From positions 186,001 through 250,000 of the forward strand of contig NZ_PDVP01000003.1 of NCBI RefSeq assembly GCF_002727065.1: DNA of 64,000 nucleotides, in the 5' to 3' direction. Source of the stretch: Zhengella mangrovi (lineage in GTDB: Bacteria > Pseudomonadota > Alphaproteobacteria > Rhizobiales > Rhizobiaceae). Shown piece after piece: positions 55,677-64,000 of the stretch (its first letter is position 1; every line of letters starts with the position of its first letter). The notes under the pieces are model-generated. The model was not told where the DNA came from and ran no database searches. It worked only from the letters and a program-made list of their open reading frames with translations. The position numbers and the translations under genes are program-made.

Positions 55677-56621
55677 ATGACCAGCGCTGCTTTCCCTTCC
55701 CGTACACTGGCCTCGCCCACCGGCGCGACGCTCAACCTTTACCACCGCGAGGCGGAGGGAAAGGCCGTCGGCGTCGTGCAGATCAACCATGGCCTGGCCG
55801 AACACGCCGCTCGCTATGCCCGCTTTGCCGGGGCGCTCGCCAATGCCGGCTTCCACGTTTATGCGCAGGACCACCGCGGCCATGGCGGCACGGCGGTCGC
55901 CAACACCCCGGCCCGCATGTTTGCCTGGAAGGACGGCGCCGACAAGGTCATTGCCGACGTCGACATGGTCCACGACCTGATCGAAGCCCAGCACGAAGGG
56001 CTTCCCGTCATAGCCTTCGGCCACTCGATGGGGGGACTGATCGCGCTGAACTACACCATGCGCCACGCCGGACGCCTCGCCGGAGCGGCGATCTGGAATG
56101 CCAATTTTTCTGCGGGCATGCTCGGGCGGCTGGCGCGCGCCATCCTCGCCTGGGAACGCTTCCGCCTCGGCTCCGACGCAGCGTCACGTATCCTGCCGAA
56201 GCTGACCTTCCAGGCCTGGAACCGCCAGTTCGACCCGGCGCGGACCGAGTTCGACTGGCTGTCGCGCGACGAGCCGGAAGTCGACAAGTACGTGACGGAT
56301 CCACAGTGCGGCTGGGACGCGTCGATCTCCATGTGGCAGGACCTGTTCCGGTTCATCTTTGCCGGCGCAGACGACACGAAGCTGCAGGCCATTCCCCGCA
56401 CCTTGCCGATCCACCTGCTCGGCGGCGAAAAGGATCCTGCCACCGACGGCGGAAAGGCGGTGAATGACCTGACAGGCCGCCTTGGCCGTCTTGGCTTCAG
56501 CACGGTCGAAAGCATCGTCCTCCCGGAAACGCGTCACGAAAGCCTCAACGAGATCAACCGCGAAGAAGTGACACGGCGTTTCATCGACTGGGCGAGGAAG
56601 ATCGCGGCCCGGGCCGGCTGA
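55677..56621 (+). CDS. Alpha/beta hydrolase of the monoacylglycerol lipase type
   Basis: A 314-residue serine hydrolase of the Hydrolase_4 group. Oxyanion motif NHGLAEHAARY, nucleophile elbow GHSMGG, Asp in LGGEKDPATDGG and His in PETRHESLNE give a full triad. YAQDHRGHGG is typical of lysophospholipase-like enzymes. Likely substrates are monoacylglycerols or lysophospholipids; no signal peptide is present. Confidence 0.9.
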   Translation: MTSAAFPSRTLASPTGATLNLYHREAEGKAVGVVQINHGLAEHAARYARFAGALANAGFHVYAQDHRGHGGTAVANTPARMFAWKDGADKVIADVDMVHDLIEAQHEGLPVIAFGHSMGGLIALNYTMRHAGRLAGAAIWNANFSAGMLGRLARAILAWERFRLGSDAASRILPKLTFQAWNRQFDPARTEFDWLSRDEPEVDKYVTDPQCGWDASISMWQDLFRFIFAGADDTKLQAIPRTLPIHLLGGEKDPATDGGKAVNDLTGRLGRLGFSTVESIVLPETRHESLNEINREEVTRRFIDWARKIAARAG

Positions 56622-56700
56622 AAGCCTGTGGAGGCCGTCGAGATCATCTGCTACCTGTCATCCGCATTCGTTTTCCGATTCATCGCCCGGGACCAGGCCC

Positions 56701-57519
56701 ATGTTCGCTGAAATCTTTACCATCGAGCACCTGACGACATTTCTCGTCCTGACCGCTCTGGAAACCGTGCTTGGTTTCGACAACCTTCTCTACATTTCCA
56801 TCGAGGCCAAGCGGGTGGCGCCGGAGCGCCAGGCTTTCGTCCGCCGCTGGGGCATCATCCTCGCCATCGGCTTGCGCATCGTCCTGCTCTTCGTGGTCCT
56901 GAAACTGATCGAGGCCTTCCAGGATCCGCTGTTCCATCTGAGCTTCCCGCCCTTCGTCGATGGCGCGGTCTCCGGTCATGCCCTGATCGTCCTCGCCGGC
57001 GGCGTCTTCCTCATGTACACGGCCATGAAGGAAATCCTGCACATGATGAGCATGGAGGAGCACGAGGAGGAGCACGAAAAGCGAGGCGGCAAGTCTGTTG
57101 CGACCGCACTGTTCTGGATCGTCGCGATGAACGTCGTTTTCTCTTTCGATACGGTGCTTTCCGCCGTTGCCTTGACTCACAATTTTATCGTCATGACCGC
57201 CGCCATCATCGTCTCGGGCGCGCTGATGGTGCTGATGGCCGACGCCGTCGCCAACTTCCTCAAGCGTAATCGCATGTACGAGGTGCTGGGCCTGTTCGTC
57301 CTGCTTCTCGTCGGTATCATGCTGATGAGCGAAGGCGGCCATATCGCCCACCTGCAGTTCTTCGGCTACGAGATCAATGCCATGTCGAAGGCCACCTTCT
57401 ATTTCGTGCTGGTCACCATGGTGCTCGTCGAAATCGTCCAGGGCCGCTACCAGCGCAAGCTGATGGCCGAAAAGGCGCGATTGCGCGAAGAGCAGAAGAT
57501 GGCGAACGTCCATGGCTGA
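56701..57519 (+). CDS. TerC family membrane protein
   Basis: A 272-residue integral membrane protein with about seven segments. The TerC motifs ETVLGFDNLLYIS and NVVFSFDTVLSAVAL carry the paired Asp residues thought to bind metal. A His/Glu-rich cytoplasmic loop (EEHEEEHEKRGG) lies between segments three and four. Family members include metal exporters of the Alx/MeeF type. Its end overlaps the CoA transferase start by 8 bases. Confidence 0.9.
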   Translation: MFAEIFTIEHLTTFLVLTALETVLGFDNLLYISIEAKRVAPERQAFVRRWGIILAIGLRIVLLFVVLKLIEAFQDPLFHLSFPPFVDGAVSGHALIVLAGGVFLMYTAMKEILHMMSMEEHEEEHEKRGGKSVATALFWIVAMNVVFSFDTVLSAVALTHNFIVMTAAIIVSGALMVLMADAVANFLKRNRMYEVLGLFVLLLVGIMLMSEGGHIAHLQFFGYEINAMSKATFYFVLVTMVLVEIVQGRYQRKLMAEKARLREEQKMANVHG

Positions 57520-58687
57520 CGCACCGTTGAAAGGCATTCGCGTCATCGAACTGGCGCGCATCCTTGCCGGTCCCTGGGCCGGCCAGTTGCTGGCCGATCT
57601 CGGGGCTGACGTGATCAAGATCGAGAAACCGGGCGACGGCGACGACACCCGCTACTGGGGCCCGCCGTTCGTGACCGGCGCCGACGGCCAGAACCTGTCG
57701 GCCGCCTACTACCACTCCGCCAACCGCGGCAAGCGGTCGGTGGCCATCGACATCGCCACGCCGGACGGCGCTGAAACCGTGCGCGAACTGATCGCCTCCG
57801 CCGACGTGCTCATCGAGAACTTCAAGGTCGGCGGACTGAAGAAATACGGTCTCGACCATGACAGCGTGAAGGCATTGAACCCGCGCCTCGTCTATTGCTC
57901 GATCACCGGGTTCGGGCAGACCGGCCCCTATGCCCCCCGCGCCGGCTATGACTTCATCATCCAGGCCATGGCCGGGATGATGTCGATCACCGGCGAACCC
58001 GGCCGCGAGCCGCAAAAGGCTGGCGTCGCCATTTCCGACATTTTCACCGGCCTCTATTCCGTCATCGCCATCCAGGCCGCCCTGCGCCACGCCGAGAAGA
58101 CCGGCGAAGGCCAGTGGATCGACATGGCGCTGTTCGACACCCAGGCCGGTATCCTCGGCAACCAGAACCTGAACTACCTGGTCTCGGGCGTGGCGCCGAA
58201 GCAGATGGGCAATGCCCACATGAACATCGCCCCTTACGAGGTTTTCCCCGTTTCCGACGGTCACGTGATCATCGCGGTGGGCAATGACGGCCAGTTCCAG
58301 CGCTTCTGCAAGGTGCTGGGCGCCGATGACCTCGCCTCCGACCCGCAGTTCCTGAAGAACCCGGACAGGGTCGCCGACCGCGACCGGCTCCGCCAGGCCA
58401 TCATCGGCTACATGGCGGCCTGGACCAAGGCCGATATCCTGGCGGCCTGCGAGGCCAATGCCGTGCCGGCAGGCCCGATCAACAACATAGCGGAAATGTT
58501 CGACGACCCGCAGATCAAGGCCCGCCACATGCGCTTCGATCTGCCCGACGCGGCCGGAACCGAAATCCCGCAGGTCCGCGCGCCCATCCTGCTGCCGGCC
58601 TCCCCGCTGACCTACGAGCGCCCCTCGCCCCGCCTCGGCGAACACACCGAGGAAGTGCTCGCCGAACTGAAGGACAAGAAGACATGA
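57512..58687 (+). CDS. CoA transferase, CaiB/BaiF family
   Basis: Class III CoA transferase of 391 residues. N-terminal IRVIELARILAGPWAGQ, DVLIENFKVGGLKKYG, SITGFGQTGPYA and the catalytic aspartate block AGVAISDIFTGLYSV identify it. Donor and acceptor acids cannot be read. Its ATG overlaps the TerC gene by 8 bases and its end overlaps the ThDP gene by 4, so expression is coupled. Confidence 0.92.
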   Translation: MADAPLKGIRVIELARILAGPWAGQLLADLGADVIKIEKPGDGDDTRYWGPPFVTGADGQNLSAAYYHSANRGKRSVAIDIATPDGAETVRELIASADVLIENFKVGGLKKYGLDHDSVKALNPRLVYCSITGFGQTGPYAPRAGYDFIIQAMAGMMSITGEPGREPQKAGVAISDIFTGLYSVIAIQAALRHAEKTGEGQWIDMALFDTQAGILGNQNLNYLVSGVAPKQMGNAHMNIAPYEVFPVSDGHVIIAVGNDGQFQRFCKVLGADDLASDPQFLKNPDRVADRDRLRQAIIGYMAAWTKADILAACEANAVPAGPINNIAEMFDDPQIKARHMRFDLPDAAGTEIPQVRAPILLPASPLTYERPSPRLGEHTEEVLAELKDKKT

Positions 58688-60336
58688 AGACCGGCGGACA
58701 GCTGATCGTGGACTGCCTCGAGGCCAATGGCGCCAGCCACGCCTACCTGGTGCCGGGCGAGAGCTTTCTCGCCGTGCTGGATGCCCTGCACGATTCCAGC
58801 ATCAGGCCGGTGGTCTGCCGCCAGGAAGGCGGCGCGGCCATGATGGCCGATTGCCAGGGCCGGCTCACCGGCCAGCCGGGCATCTGTTTCGTGACCCGGG
58901 GGCCGGGCGCATCCAACGCGTCGGCAGGCGTGCACATCGCCGCGCAGGATTCCACACCCATGATCCTGTTCATCGGCCAGATCGCCCGCGGCATCCGCGA
59001 GCGCGAGGCATTCCAGGAGGTCGATTACAAGCGCTTCTTCGGAGACATGGCCAAGTGGGTGGCCGAGATCGACGATGCCGCCCGCATTCCCGAGTTCATC
59101 ACCCGCGCCTATGCCACGGCCACGTCCGGGCGCCCGGGGCCGGTCGTCCTCGTGCTTCCCGAAGACATGCTCACCGATACGGTCGAAGCACCTGCACCGC
59201 TGGCCTTCACCCCGGTCGAGACGGCCCCGTCGCCCGCTGCCATGGATGCCTTGCAAGGATTGCTCGAGAAGGCCGAGCGGCCCTTCGTGATCCTGGGCGG
59301 CTCCGGCTGGACTCCCGATGCCGTGCGCCATTTCCAGGCAGCCGCCGAGGCTTGGGCCCTGCCGGTCGGCGTGTCCTTCCGCCGCCAGATGCTGTTTGAC
59401 CACCTGCATCCCTGCTACGCCGGCGATGTCGGCATTTCCATCAATCCTGCACTGGCCAGGCGGGTGAAGGAGGCCGATCTCCTGCTGCTTATCGGTGGCC
59501 GCATGTCGGAAATGCCGAGCCAGGACTACACGATCCTGAAAAGCCCCTACCCGGACCAGACGCTGGTGCATGTCCATGCCAGCGCCGAGGAACTGGGCCG
59601 CGTCTATCGCCCGGCGCTCGCCATCCATGCGAAGCCGGCGGCATTCGCGGAAGCCTTTGCGGCCCTGCCCGCACCCTCCGCACCGCCGGTCTGGGCCGAC
59701 GAAAGGCCGAAGGCCCATGCCGCCTATCGCACCTGGTCCACGCCGCCGGAAACCGGCCCGGGTCCGGTGGCCATGGGTCCGATCATGACGCACCTGGAGG
59801 AGGTGCTGCCGGAAGACGCGATCCTCACCAACGGCGCCGGCAACTATGCCACGTGGCTCCACCGCTTTCACCGCTTCCGCCGCTTCGCCACCCAGGGCGC
59901 ACCGACATCGGGCTCCATGGGCTATGGCGTTCCCGGCGCGGTGGCCGCGAAACTCCTCTTCCCGGACCGCGATGTCATCGCCTTCGCCGGCGACGGCTGC
60001 TTCCAGATGACCGGTCAGGAGTTCGGCACGGCCATGCAGCATGGCGCCAACATCATCGTTCTCGTTGTCAACAACGGCATTTATGGCACGATCCGCATGC
60101 ACCAGGAGCGTGAATACCCGGGCCGCGTATCCGGGACCGACATGGTCAACCCGGACTTTGCCGCCCTTGCGCGGGCCTATGGCGCCCATGGCGAGACGGT
60201 CGAAACGACCGCGGATTTCGCACCCGCTTTCGAACGTGCCCGCAACGCGGGCAAGCCATCCATCATCGAGATCCGCCTCGATCCGGAGGCGCTGACGGTC
60301 AGCCGCACCCTGAGCGACATCCGCGCGGGGCGGTAG
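58684..60336 (+). CDS. Thiamine diphosphate-dependent enzyme, acetolactate synthase-like
   Basis: A 550-residue enzyme of the IlvB/benzoylformate decarboxylase superfamily. The active-site Glu lies in VCRQEGGAAMMADCQGR, the middle domain at about 190-330 and the ThDP site GDGCFQMTGQEFGTAM with a downstream NNGIYGT. It is not a clear oxalyl-CoA decarboxylase or acetolactate synthase by motif. Overlap with a class III CoA transferase suggests an acyl-CoA substrate, for example a 2-hydroxyacyl-CoA-type lyase or decarboxylase, which is inference only. Confidence 0.88.
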   Translation: MKTGGQLIVDCLEANGASHAYLVPGESFLAVLDALHDSSIRPVVCRQEGGAAMMADCQGRLTGQPGICFVTRGPGASNASAGVHIAAQDSTPMILFIGQIARGIREREAFQEVDYKRFFGDMAKWVAEIDDAARIPEFITRAYATATSGRPGPVVLVLPEDMLTDTVEAPAPLAFTPVETAPSPAAMDALQGLLEKAERPFVILGGSGWTPDAVRHFQAAAEAWALPVGVSFRRQMLFDHLHPCYAGDVGISINPALARRVKEADLLLLIGGRMSEMPSQDYTILKSPYPDQTLVHVHASAEELGRVYRPALAIHAKPAAFAEAFAALPAPSAPPVWADERPKAHAAYRTWSTPPETGPGPVAMGPIMTHLEEVLPEDAILTNGAGNYATWLHRFHRFRRFATQGAPTSGSMGYGVPGAVAAKLLFPDRDVIAFAGDGCFQMTGQEFGTAMQHGANIIVLVVNNGIYGTIRMHQEREYPGRVSGTDMVNPDFAALARAYGAHGETVETTADFAPAFERARNAGKPSIIEIRLDPEALTVSRTLSDIRAGR

Positions 60337-60338
60337 GT

Positions 60339-61280
60339 TCAGAAGCCGAGGAGCCAGAGCAGGCCCGACAGGGTAAGAAAGGAAAAGGCTGTCGTTCCGG
60401 TGAGCGCGACAGCCGACATTTCTTCCTGCCGGTGAGCCTGCGCCAGGATGGTGTAGATGCCGAAGATCGGCAGCGCACCAGTGACGATCAGTGCCTTGAT
60501 GTCGAGGTCGTCGAGGCCGAGCACCCCTGTCGACAGCACGACCGGGATAGCGGCCAGGATGGCGAGCGGATGGATGAGCAGCTTGCCGAGGATCACAGGC
60601 ACCGCATCCTTCCACACCCCGCCAACAGCAAGGCCGGCCAGGGTCCCCCCGATAACGAAGAGCGAGACCGGTGCCGCCGCGCTGGCAAACAGCCCGACCG
60701 TTCGCGTGAGAACGCCGGGAAGCTCGAAGGGCAGCAGCGATGCGACCAGGCCGAGCATGAGCGCGATGACCAGCGGATTGCGGACCAGGCGTCCCGCCGC
60801 CACGGCAAAGGCCGTCACCGGGCTTGCGCCCTTCTGCTGGCTTGCAAGGGCGAGAAGCAGGGGAATGATCAGGGCATTTTCAACCAGCATGTTGAGCGCC
60901 AGCACAACCCCGGCGAAATCCGGATAGATCAGCATGCCCAGCGGATAGCCGACAAAGCCGGAATTCGGACAGCTCATCCCCATCGCGCTCATCCCGGCCT
61001 GTGCCGGCTCCTGCCCGCGGGCAAGACGCGAGAACGTGTAGCCGAGCGTCACCATGATGAGCGAGCCGAGGCAATAGGCTGCCAGGTAGCCTGGCCGGAT
61101 GATCTGGCCGAACGGCTTGGTCGACAGCGCCGTGAAAAGCAGCGCCGGCAGGGCTATGTAGAGTACGAACCCGCCCAGGAGTCGCATGTCGGAGGCCTTG
61201 AACAGACCGGCCTTGACGGAGACGAAGCCGGCGAGGATCGCCAGGTAGATCGGCCCGGTGATGGACAGGATGGAGAGCAT
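60339..61280 (-). CDS. AEC family (auxin efflux carrier-like) transporter
   Basis: A 313-residue membrane protein with ten predicted helices in two inverted repeats. ILAGFVSVKAGLFKASD and MSCPNSGFVGYPLGMLI are family blocks. Substrate unknown; bacterial members often carry organic acids such as malate. It converges with the ThDP gene, 2 bases between stops. Confidence 0.85.
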   Translation of the reverse strand: MLSILSITGPIYLAILAGFVSVKAGLFKASDMRLLGGFVLYIALPALLFTALSTKPFGQIIRPGYLAAYCLGSLIMVTLGYTFSRLARGQEPAQAGMSAMGMSCPNSGFVGYPLGMLIYPDFAGVVLALNMLVENALIIPLLLALASQQKGASPVTAFAVAAGRLVRNPLVIALMLGLVASLLPFELPGVLTRTVGLFASAAAPVSLFVIGGTLAGLAVGGVWKDAVPVILGKLLIHPLAILAAIPVVLSTGVLGLDDLDIKALIVTGALPIFGIYTILAQAHRQEEMSAVALTGTTAFSFLTLSGLLWLLGF

Positions 61281-61387
61281 GCAAAACGGACCGGTGCGGT
61301 GCTGGGCAGGACGAGTTGGACGAAACGGTTAGCACGCAAACCATCGCGGCCAAAGCCGATGCGGCCTCCGATTCACAAAAGCAATAC

Positions 61388-61412
61388 GCCCGCCATCGTT
61401 TCAATGGCGGGC
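61388..61412 (-). terminator. Terminator of the paa operon
   Basis: GCCCGCCAT (61388-61396) pairs perfectly with ATGGCGGGC (61404-61412) across a 7-base loop. On the minus strand it is followed by GTATTGCTTTTG. It is 29 bases downstream of the paaE stop. Confidence 0.75.
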
Positions 61413-61440
61413 GCAGCAATCATCCGGCTTCCGGTGCCGG

Positions 61441-62517
61441 TCAGACCGCATCGAAATCGAGAACGAGTTTCTCCGATGTCGGCCTCGTCTGGCAGGCCAG
61501 CGTATAGCCCGCTTCCACTTCCCACGGCTCCAGCGAGAAATTGAGCGCCATCTCGCTGGTCCCGTCGACGACCTTGCAGCGGCAGGTGCAGCACATGCCG
61601 TTGGAGCAGGACCACGGCAGCTCGTGACCCGCCTTGTGGGCCGCGTCGAGAACGGTCTGGTCCGGCTCGGTGACATGGAACCGCTTGCGAACACCGTCAT
61701 GGATGACCTCCACGGCAGCGCCCTTCTCCGCGGCCTCGCGAGCCGCCGAGGACGCCGGACGCGCCTTCGGCGCCTCGCCGTCCAGGGTGAACCGCTCGTA
61801 CCGGATCCTGCCCTCCGGCATGCCGAGGTCCTTCAGCGTCCCGGCGACGGCGTCGATCATCGCACCCGGTCCGCACAGGAAAGCGAGGTCGTGGTTCTCC
61901 GGATCGATCAGGCCGCGCGAGGCAAACAGGCGGATACGCTCGCCGTCGATTCGCCCGTTCAGCGCATCCACATCCTGGCTTTCCCGCGAAAGCACGTGGA
62001 TCAGCGAGAACCGGCCAAGATAGCGGTCCTTCAGGTCCTCGACCTCTTCCAGGAACATGATCGATCCCGTCTCCCGGTTTCCGTAGACCAGCGTGACCCG
62101 GCTTCCCGGCTCGTGGCTGAGCACCGCCTTGGCAATCGCAAGCATCGGCGTGATCCCCGAGCCTGCCGCGACCAGCAGGTAATCGTGATCGCCGCCGATT
62201 TCCGGCGTGAAGCGCCCTTCCGGTTCCATGACGCGGATGATGTCGCCGGCCGACAGCTTTTCCGTCACGAAGCCGGTGAACCGGCCGTCCTCGACCCGCC
62301 GGATGCCGACCCGCAGCAGCGGTTCGCCCGGGCCGGAGCAGATCGAGTAGGAGCGGCGGATCTCTTCGCCGCCGATATCCGCGGCGAGCGTCAGGTATTG
62401 CCCCGGCTTGAACGCAAAGCGCGTCTTCAGGTCGTCCGGAATGTCGAAGGCGATGGAAACGGCATCGGGCGTTTCCCGGTCGATGCGGGCAACCGTCAAA
62501 TCGTGAAATCGGGCCAT
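61441..62517 (-). CDS. paaE: Phenylacetyl-CoA epoxidase reductase subunit PaaE
   Basis: Ferredoxin-reductase-type electron donor for the PaaABC(E) epoxidase, 358 residues. FAD site RRSYSICSGPGEP, NAD(P) site GSGITPMLAIAKAVL, then a C-terminal plant-type [2Fe-2S] domain with CSNGMCCTCRC and a last Cys in LACQTRP. Start chosen at 62517 because GAGGGA is 6 bases upstream; the ATG at 62523 abuts that site. 10 bases after paaD. Confidence 0.95.
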   Translation of the reverse strand: MARFHDLTVARIDRETPDAVSIAFDIPDDLKTRFAFKPGQYLTLAADIGGEEIRRSYSICSGPGEPLLRVGIRRVEDGRFTGFVTEKLSAGDIIRVMEPEGRFTPEIGGDHDYLLVAAGSGITPMLAIAKAVLSHEPGSRVTLVYGNRETGSIMFLEEVEDLKDRYLGRFSLIHVLSRESQDVDALNGRIDGERIRLFASRGLIDPENHDLAFLCGPGAMIDAVAGTLKDLGMPEGRIRYERFTLDGEAPKARPASSAAREAAEKGAAVEVIHDGVRKRFHVTEPDQTVLDAAHKAGHELPWSCSNGMCCTCRCKVVDGTSEMALNFSLEPWEVEAGYTLACQTRPTSEKLVLDFDAV

Positions 62518-62527
62518 GATCATTCCC

Positions 62528-63028
62528 TCACAGGCATTTGAAATAGTCGAAAGGCTCGCGGCAGGAGAGGCAGCGCCAATGCGCCTTGCACGGCGTGGAA
62601 CCGAACTCGGACACCCGCTCGGTTTCCGTCGAGCCGCACTTGGGGCAGGCAACTTCCTCCTCGCCGAACAGGGCGCGGATGGAATTGGACGCTTTCTTCG
62701 GCGGGGCGATACCGTATTCACGCAGTTTTTCCCGCCCTTCCTCCGTGATCCAGTCGGTCGTCCAGGCCGGGTGCAGGACCCGCTCGACACGCACCTCGAA
62801 CCCGGCATCGCGAAGCGCCGCTTCGACCGCCATCTCGATGGCCAGCGTGGCCGGGCAACCGGAATAGGTCGGCGTGACCTTCGCCACGGCCGTTCCATCG
62901 TCGTCGAGATCGACGGACCGGAGGATGCCAAGATCGGCGACCGTCACGCAGGGCACTTCCGGGTCCGGCACAGAGGCCGCCGCCTCCCACGCCCTGGCGG
63001 CATCCGTGCCTTGTGCCGTCGTCACCAT
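62528..63028 (-). CDS. paaD: Phenylacetate-degradation protein PaaD (PaaJ), iron-sulfur assembly type
   Basis: A DUF59/MIP18-like protein of 166 residues thought to mature the epoxidase metal or cluster. VPDPEVPCVTVADLGIL and VTPTYSGCPATLAIE are family motifs. The C-terminal zinc-ribbon has four cysteines (CPKC near residue 128, CLSC near 153). Starts inside paaC by 7 bases. Confidence 0.93.
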   Translation of the reverse strand: MVTTAQGTDAARAWEAAASVPDPEVPCVTVADLGILRSVDLDDDGTAVAKVTPTYSGCPATLAIEMAVEAALRDAGFEVRVERVLHPAWTTDWITEEGREKLREYGIAPPKKASNSIRALFGEEEVACPKCGSTETERVSEFGSTPCKAHWRCLSCREPFDYFKCL

Positions 63029-63783
63029 GTCGCGCCCGGATAGGTGCGTTGCATGTATTGCAGTTCGGCCAGCAGGTGTCCCATCTCCTCGCCGTGAATG
63101 CCGGAACGTCCGCCGCGCGGCCCCACGTCGCTTTCCGGAACGGCGAGACCGGCGGCCGCGAAGATCGGCCCGATGGTCTGCTCGAAAGCCGGCTTCAGCG
63201 AGGCCGGGTCCGGGGCGACGCCGGCCTGCGCCATGGCATCGGTCACCGCGTCGCTCTGGAACAGTTCGCCCGTGTAGCGATGCAGGGCCTCGACGGCTGC
63301 AGCCATGCGCGACGCGCTCTCCTCGGTTCCGTCGCCAAGCCGGACAACCCATTCGCTGGCATGGCGGATGTGATAGGCCACTTCCTTGATGGCCTTGGCG
63401 GCAATGGCCCGGATGGTTTCGTCGCTCGAGGTCAGGCACTCGGTCCAGTACGCTTCCATGAAGGCCGCGAAATAGAGCTGGCGCAACATGGTATGGGCGA
63501 AATCACCGTTCGGACGCTCGACCAGCAGGCAATTCCTGTACTCGCGTTCCCGGCGCATGTAAGCCAGGTCGTCCTCGCTTCGCCCCTTCCCTTCCAGTTC
63601 GGCCGCGTACTGGTAGAGCGAGCGGGCCTGACCAATGAGATCGAGTGCCATGTTGGGCATGGCCAGGTCTTCCTCGAGCATCGGCGCATGGCCACACCAT
63701 TCGGAGACCCGGTGCCCCAGGATCAGGTGGTCGTCGGCAAGGCGCAGCACCAGCGCCAGCCGGGCTTCGTTCATGTCTGTCAT
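63022..63783 (-). CDS. paaC: Phenylacetyl-CoA epoxidase structural subunit PaaC
   Basis: Non-catalytic ferritin-fold partner of PaaA, 253 residues. LADDHLILGHRVSEWCGHAP, NMALDLIGQARSLYQYAAE and VAYHIRHASEWVVRLGDGT are diagnostic. It scaffolds the oxygenase without a full di-iron site. AAGGA lies 9 bases before the ATG. Adjacent paaB (51 bases upstream) and paaD complete the order BCD. Confidence 0.95.
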   Translation of the reverse strand: MTDMNEARLALVLRLADDHLILGHRVSEWCGHAPMLEEDLAMPNMALDLIGQARSLYQYAAELEGKGRSEDDLAYMRREREYRNCLLVERPNGDFAHTMLRQLYFAAFMEAYWTECLTSSDETIRAIAAKAIKEVAYHIRHASEWVVRLGDGTEESASRMAAAVEALHRYTGELFQSDAVTDAMAQAGVAPDPASLKPAFEQTIGPIFAAAGLAVPESDVGPRGGRSGIHGEEMGHLLAELQYMQRTYPGATW

Positions 63784-63834
63784 GTCTTCGTTCCTTGGCG
63801 GATTGGGCGATGTCGGCGGGGCGTGAACGCCCGC

Positions 63835-64000
63835 TTACATGTGGCCCACGTCCTCGGGGATGTCGTAGAACGTCGGGTGACGGTAGATCTTGGAGGCCGT
63901 CGGTTCGAAATTCTCGTCCTTCTGCGACGGGTCCGACGCTGTGATCGCGCTCGACGGCACGACCCAGATCGACGTTCCCTCTCCGCGCCGGGTGTAGACG
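63835..64000 (-). CDS. paaB: Phenylacetyl-CoA epoxidase subunit PaaB, 3' part only
   Basis: The last 54 codons are present and include VYTRRGEGTSIWVVPSSAI and KIYRHPTFYDIPEDVGHM, the C-terminal half of the small PaaB subunit. The gene runs off the right edge, so its start and paaA lie outside. Same strand and order as paaC, paaD and paaE. Confidence 0.92.
   Translation of the reverse strand, partial: VYTRRGEGTSIWVVPSSAITASDPSQKDENFEPTASKIYRHPTFYDIPEDVGHM

Noticed and set aside
57512-60336. Formyl-CoA transferase and oxalyl-CoA decarboxylase (oxalate degradation).
   Set aside because: Gene order fits, but the N-terminal and substrate-binding regions of the ThDP enzyme do not resemble oxalyl-CoA decarboxylase, so the specific name is not supported.
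1-64000. CRISPR arrays, insertion sequences, tRNA genes or prophage.
   Set aside because: No regularly spaced repeats, transposase or integrase motifs, terminal inverted repeats or tRNA-like folds were noticed when reading both strands; RNase P RNA is the only RNA gene I could support.

Overview
The window looks like chromosomal DNA from a high-GC alphaproteobacterium, most likely of the Hyphomicrobiales (Rhizobiales) type. The grounds are a 581-residue FtsZ with a long Ala/Pro/Gln linker, the complete alphaproteobacterial division and cell wall (dcw) order, alphaproteobacterial-style lipoproteins and lytic transglycosylases, and possible CtrA and CcrM sites upstream of ddl-ftsQAZ. I cannot name a genus. 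No insertion sequence, prophage, tRNA or CRISPR array was seen.

Positions 138-21141 are one dcw cluster, all on the minus strand. In transcription order it is mraZ, rsmH, ftsL, ftsI, murE, murF, mraY, murD, ftsW, murG, murC, murB, an inserted acyltransferase, ddl, ftsQ, ftsA, ftsZ. Most junctions overlap or are a few bases apart. Two places look regulatory: four TGGG repeats (putative MraZ boxes) upstream of mraZ, and a 349-base gap upstream of ddl with four GANTC sites and a CtrA-like site. The membrane acyltransferase with a SGNH esterase-like domain, placed 8 bases after murB, is the main oddity of the cluster.

Positions 21553-27000 hold a PLP-dependent sulfur amino acid enzyme, RNase P RNA (minus strand), two tandemly duplicated small lytic transglycosylases with a shared 36-base upstream element, a peptidoglycan amidase coupled to a TerB/DnaJ protein, and a RraA-like protein. 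Positions 27027-34860 hold a MarR-type regulator divergent from a fused oxoprolinase/hydantoinase, a VIT/CCC1 metal transporter, a PPi-type phosphofructokinase and a serine beta-lactamase-fold enzyme.

Positions 34991-42823 hold a GH25 lipoprotein, a compact glucosylglycerate (or mannosylglycerate) module (phosphatase, synthase and a convergent GH13_18 phosphorylase), a DUF2293/TrmO pair, an ArsR-methyltransferase regulator coupled to metF, and a 28-residue membrane peptide. Positions 43022-53118 are housekeeping and accessory genes: amidase, EamA exporter, ornithine/lysine decarboxylase, a CPA2 antiporter that overlaps lrgB tail to tail, lrgA, a MOSC protein, a KAS III-like enzyme and a metallo-beta-lactamase-fold lipoprotein.

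Positions 53164-64000 hold ettA, a plus-strand run of SDR, alpha/beta hydrolase, TerC, CoA transferase and ThDP enzyme, an AEC transporter, and the distal part of a phenylacetyl-CoA epoxidase operon (paaB partial, paaC, paaD, paaE) that leaves the window at the right edge. Functions rest on motifs and family knowledge read by eye; no database search was run.
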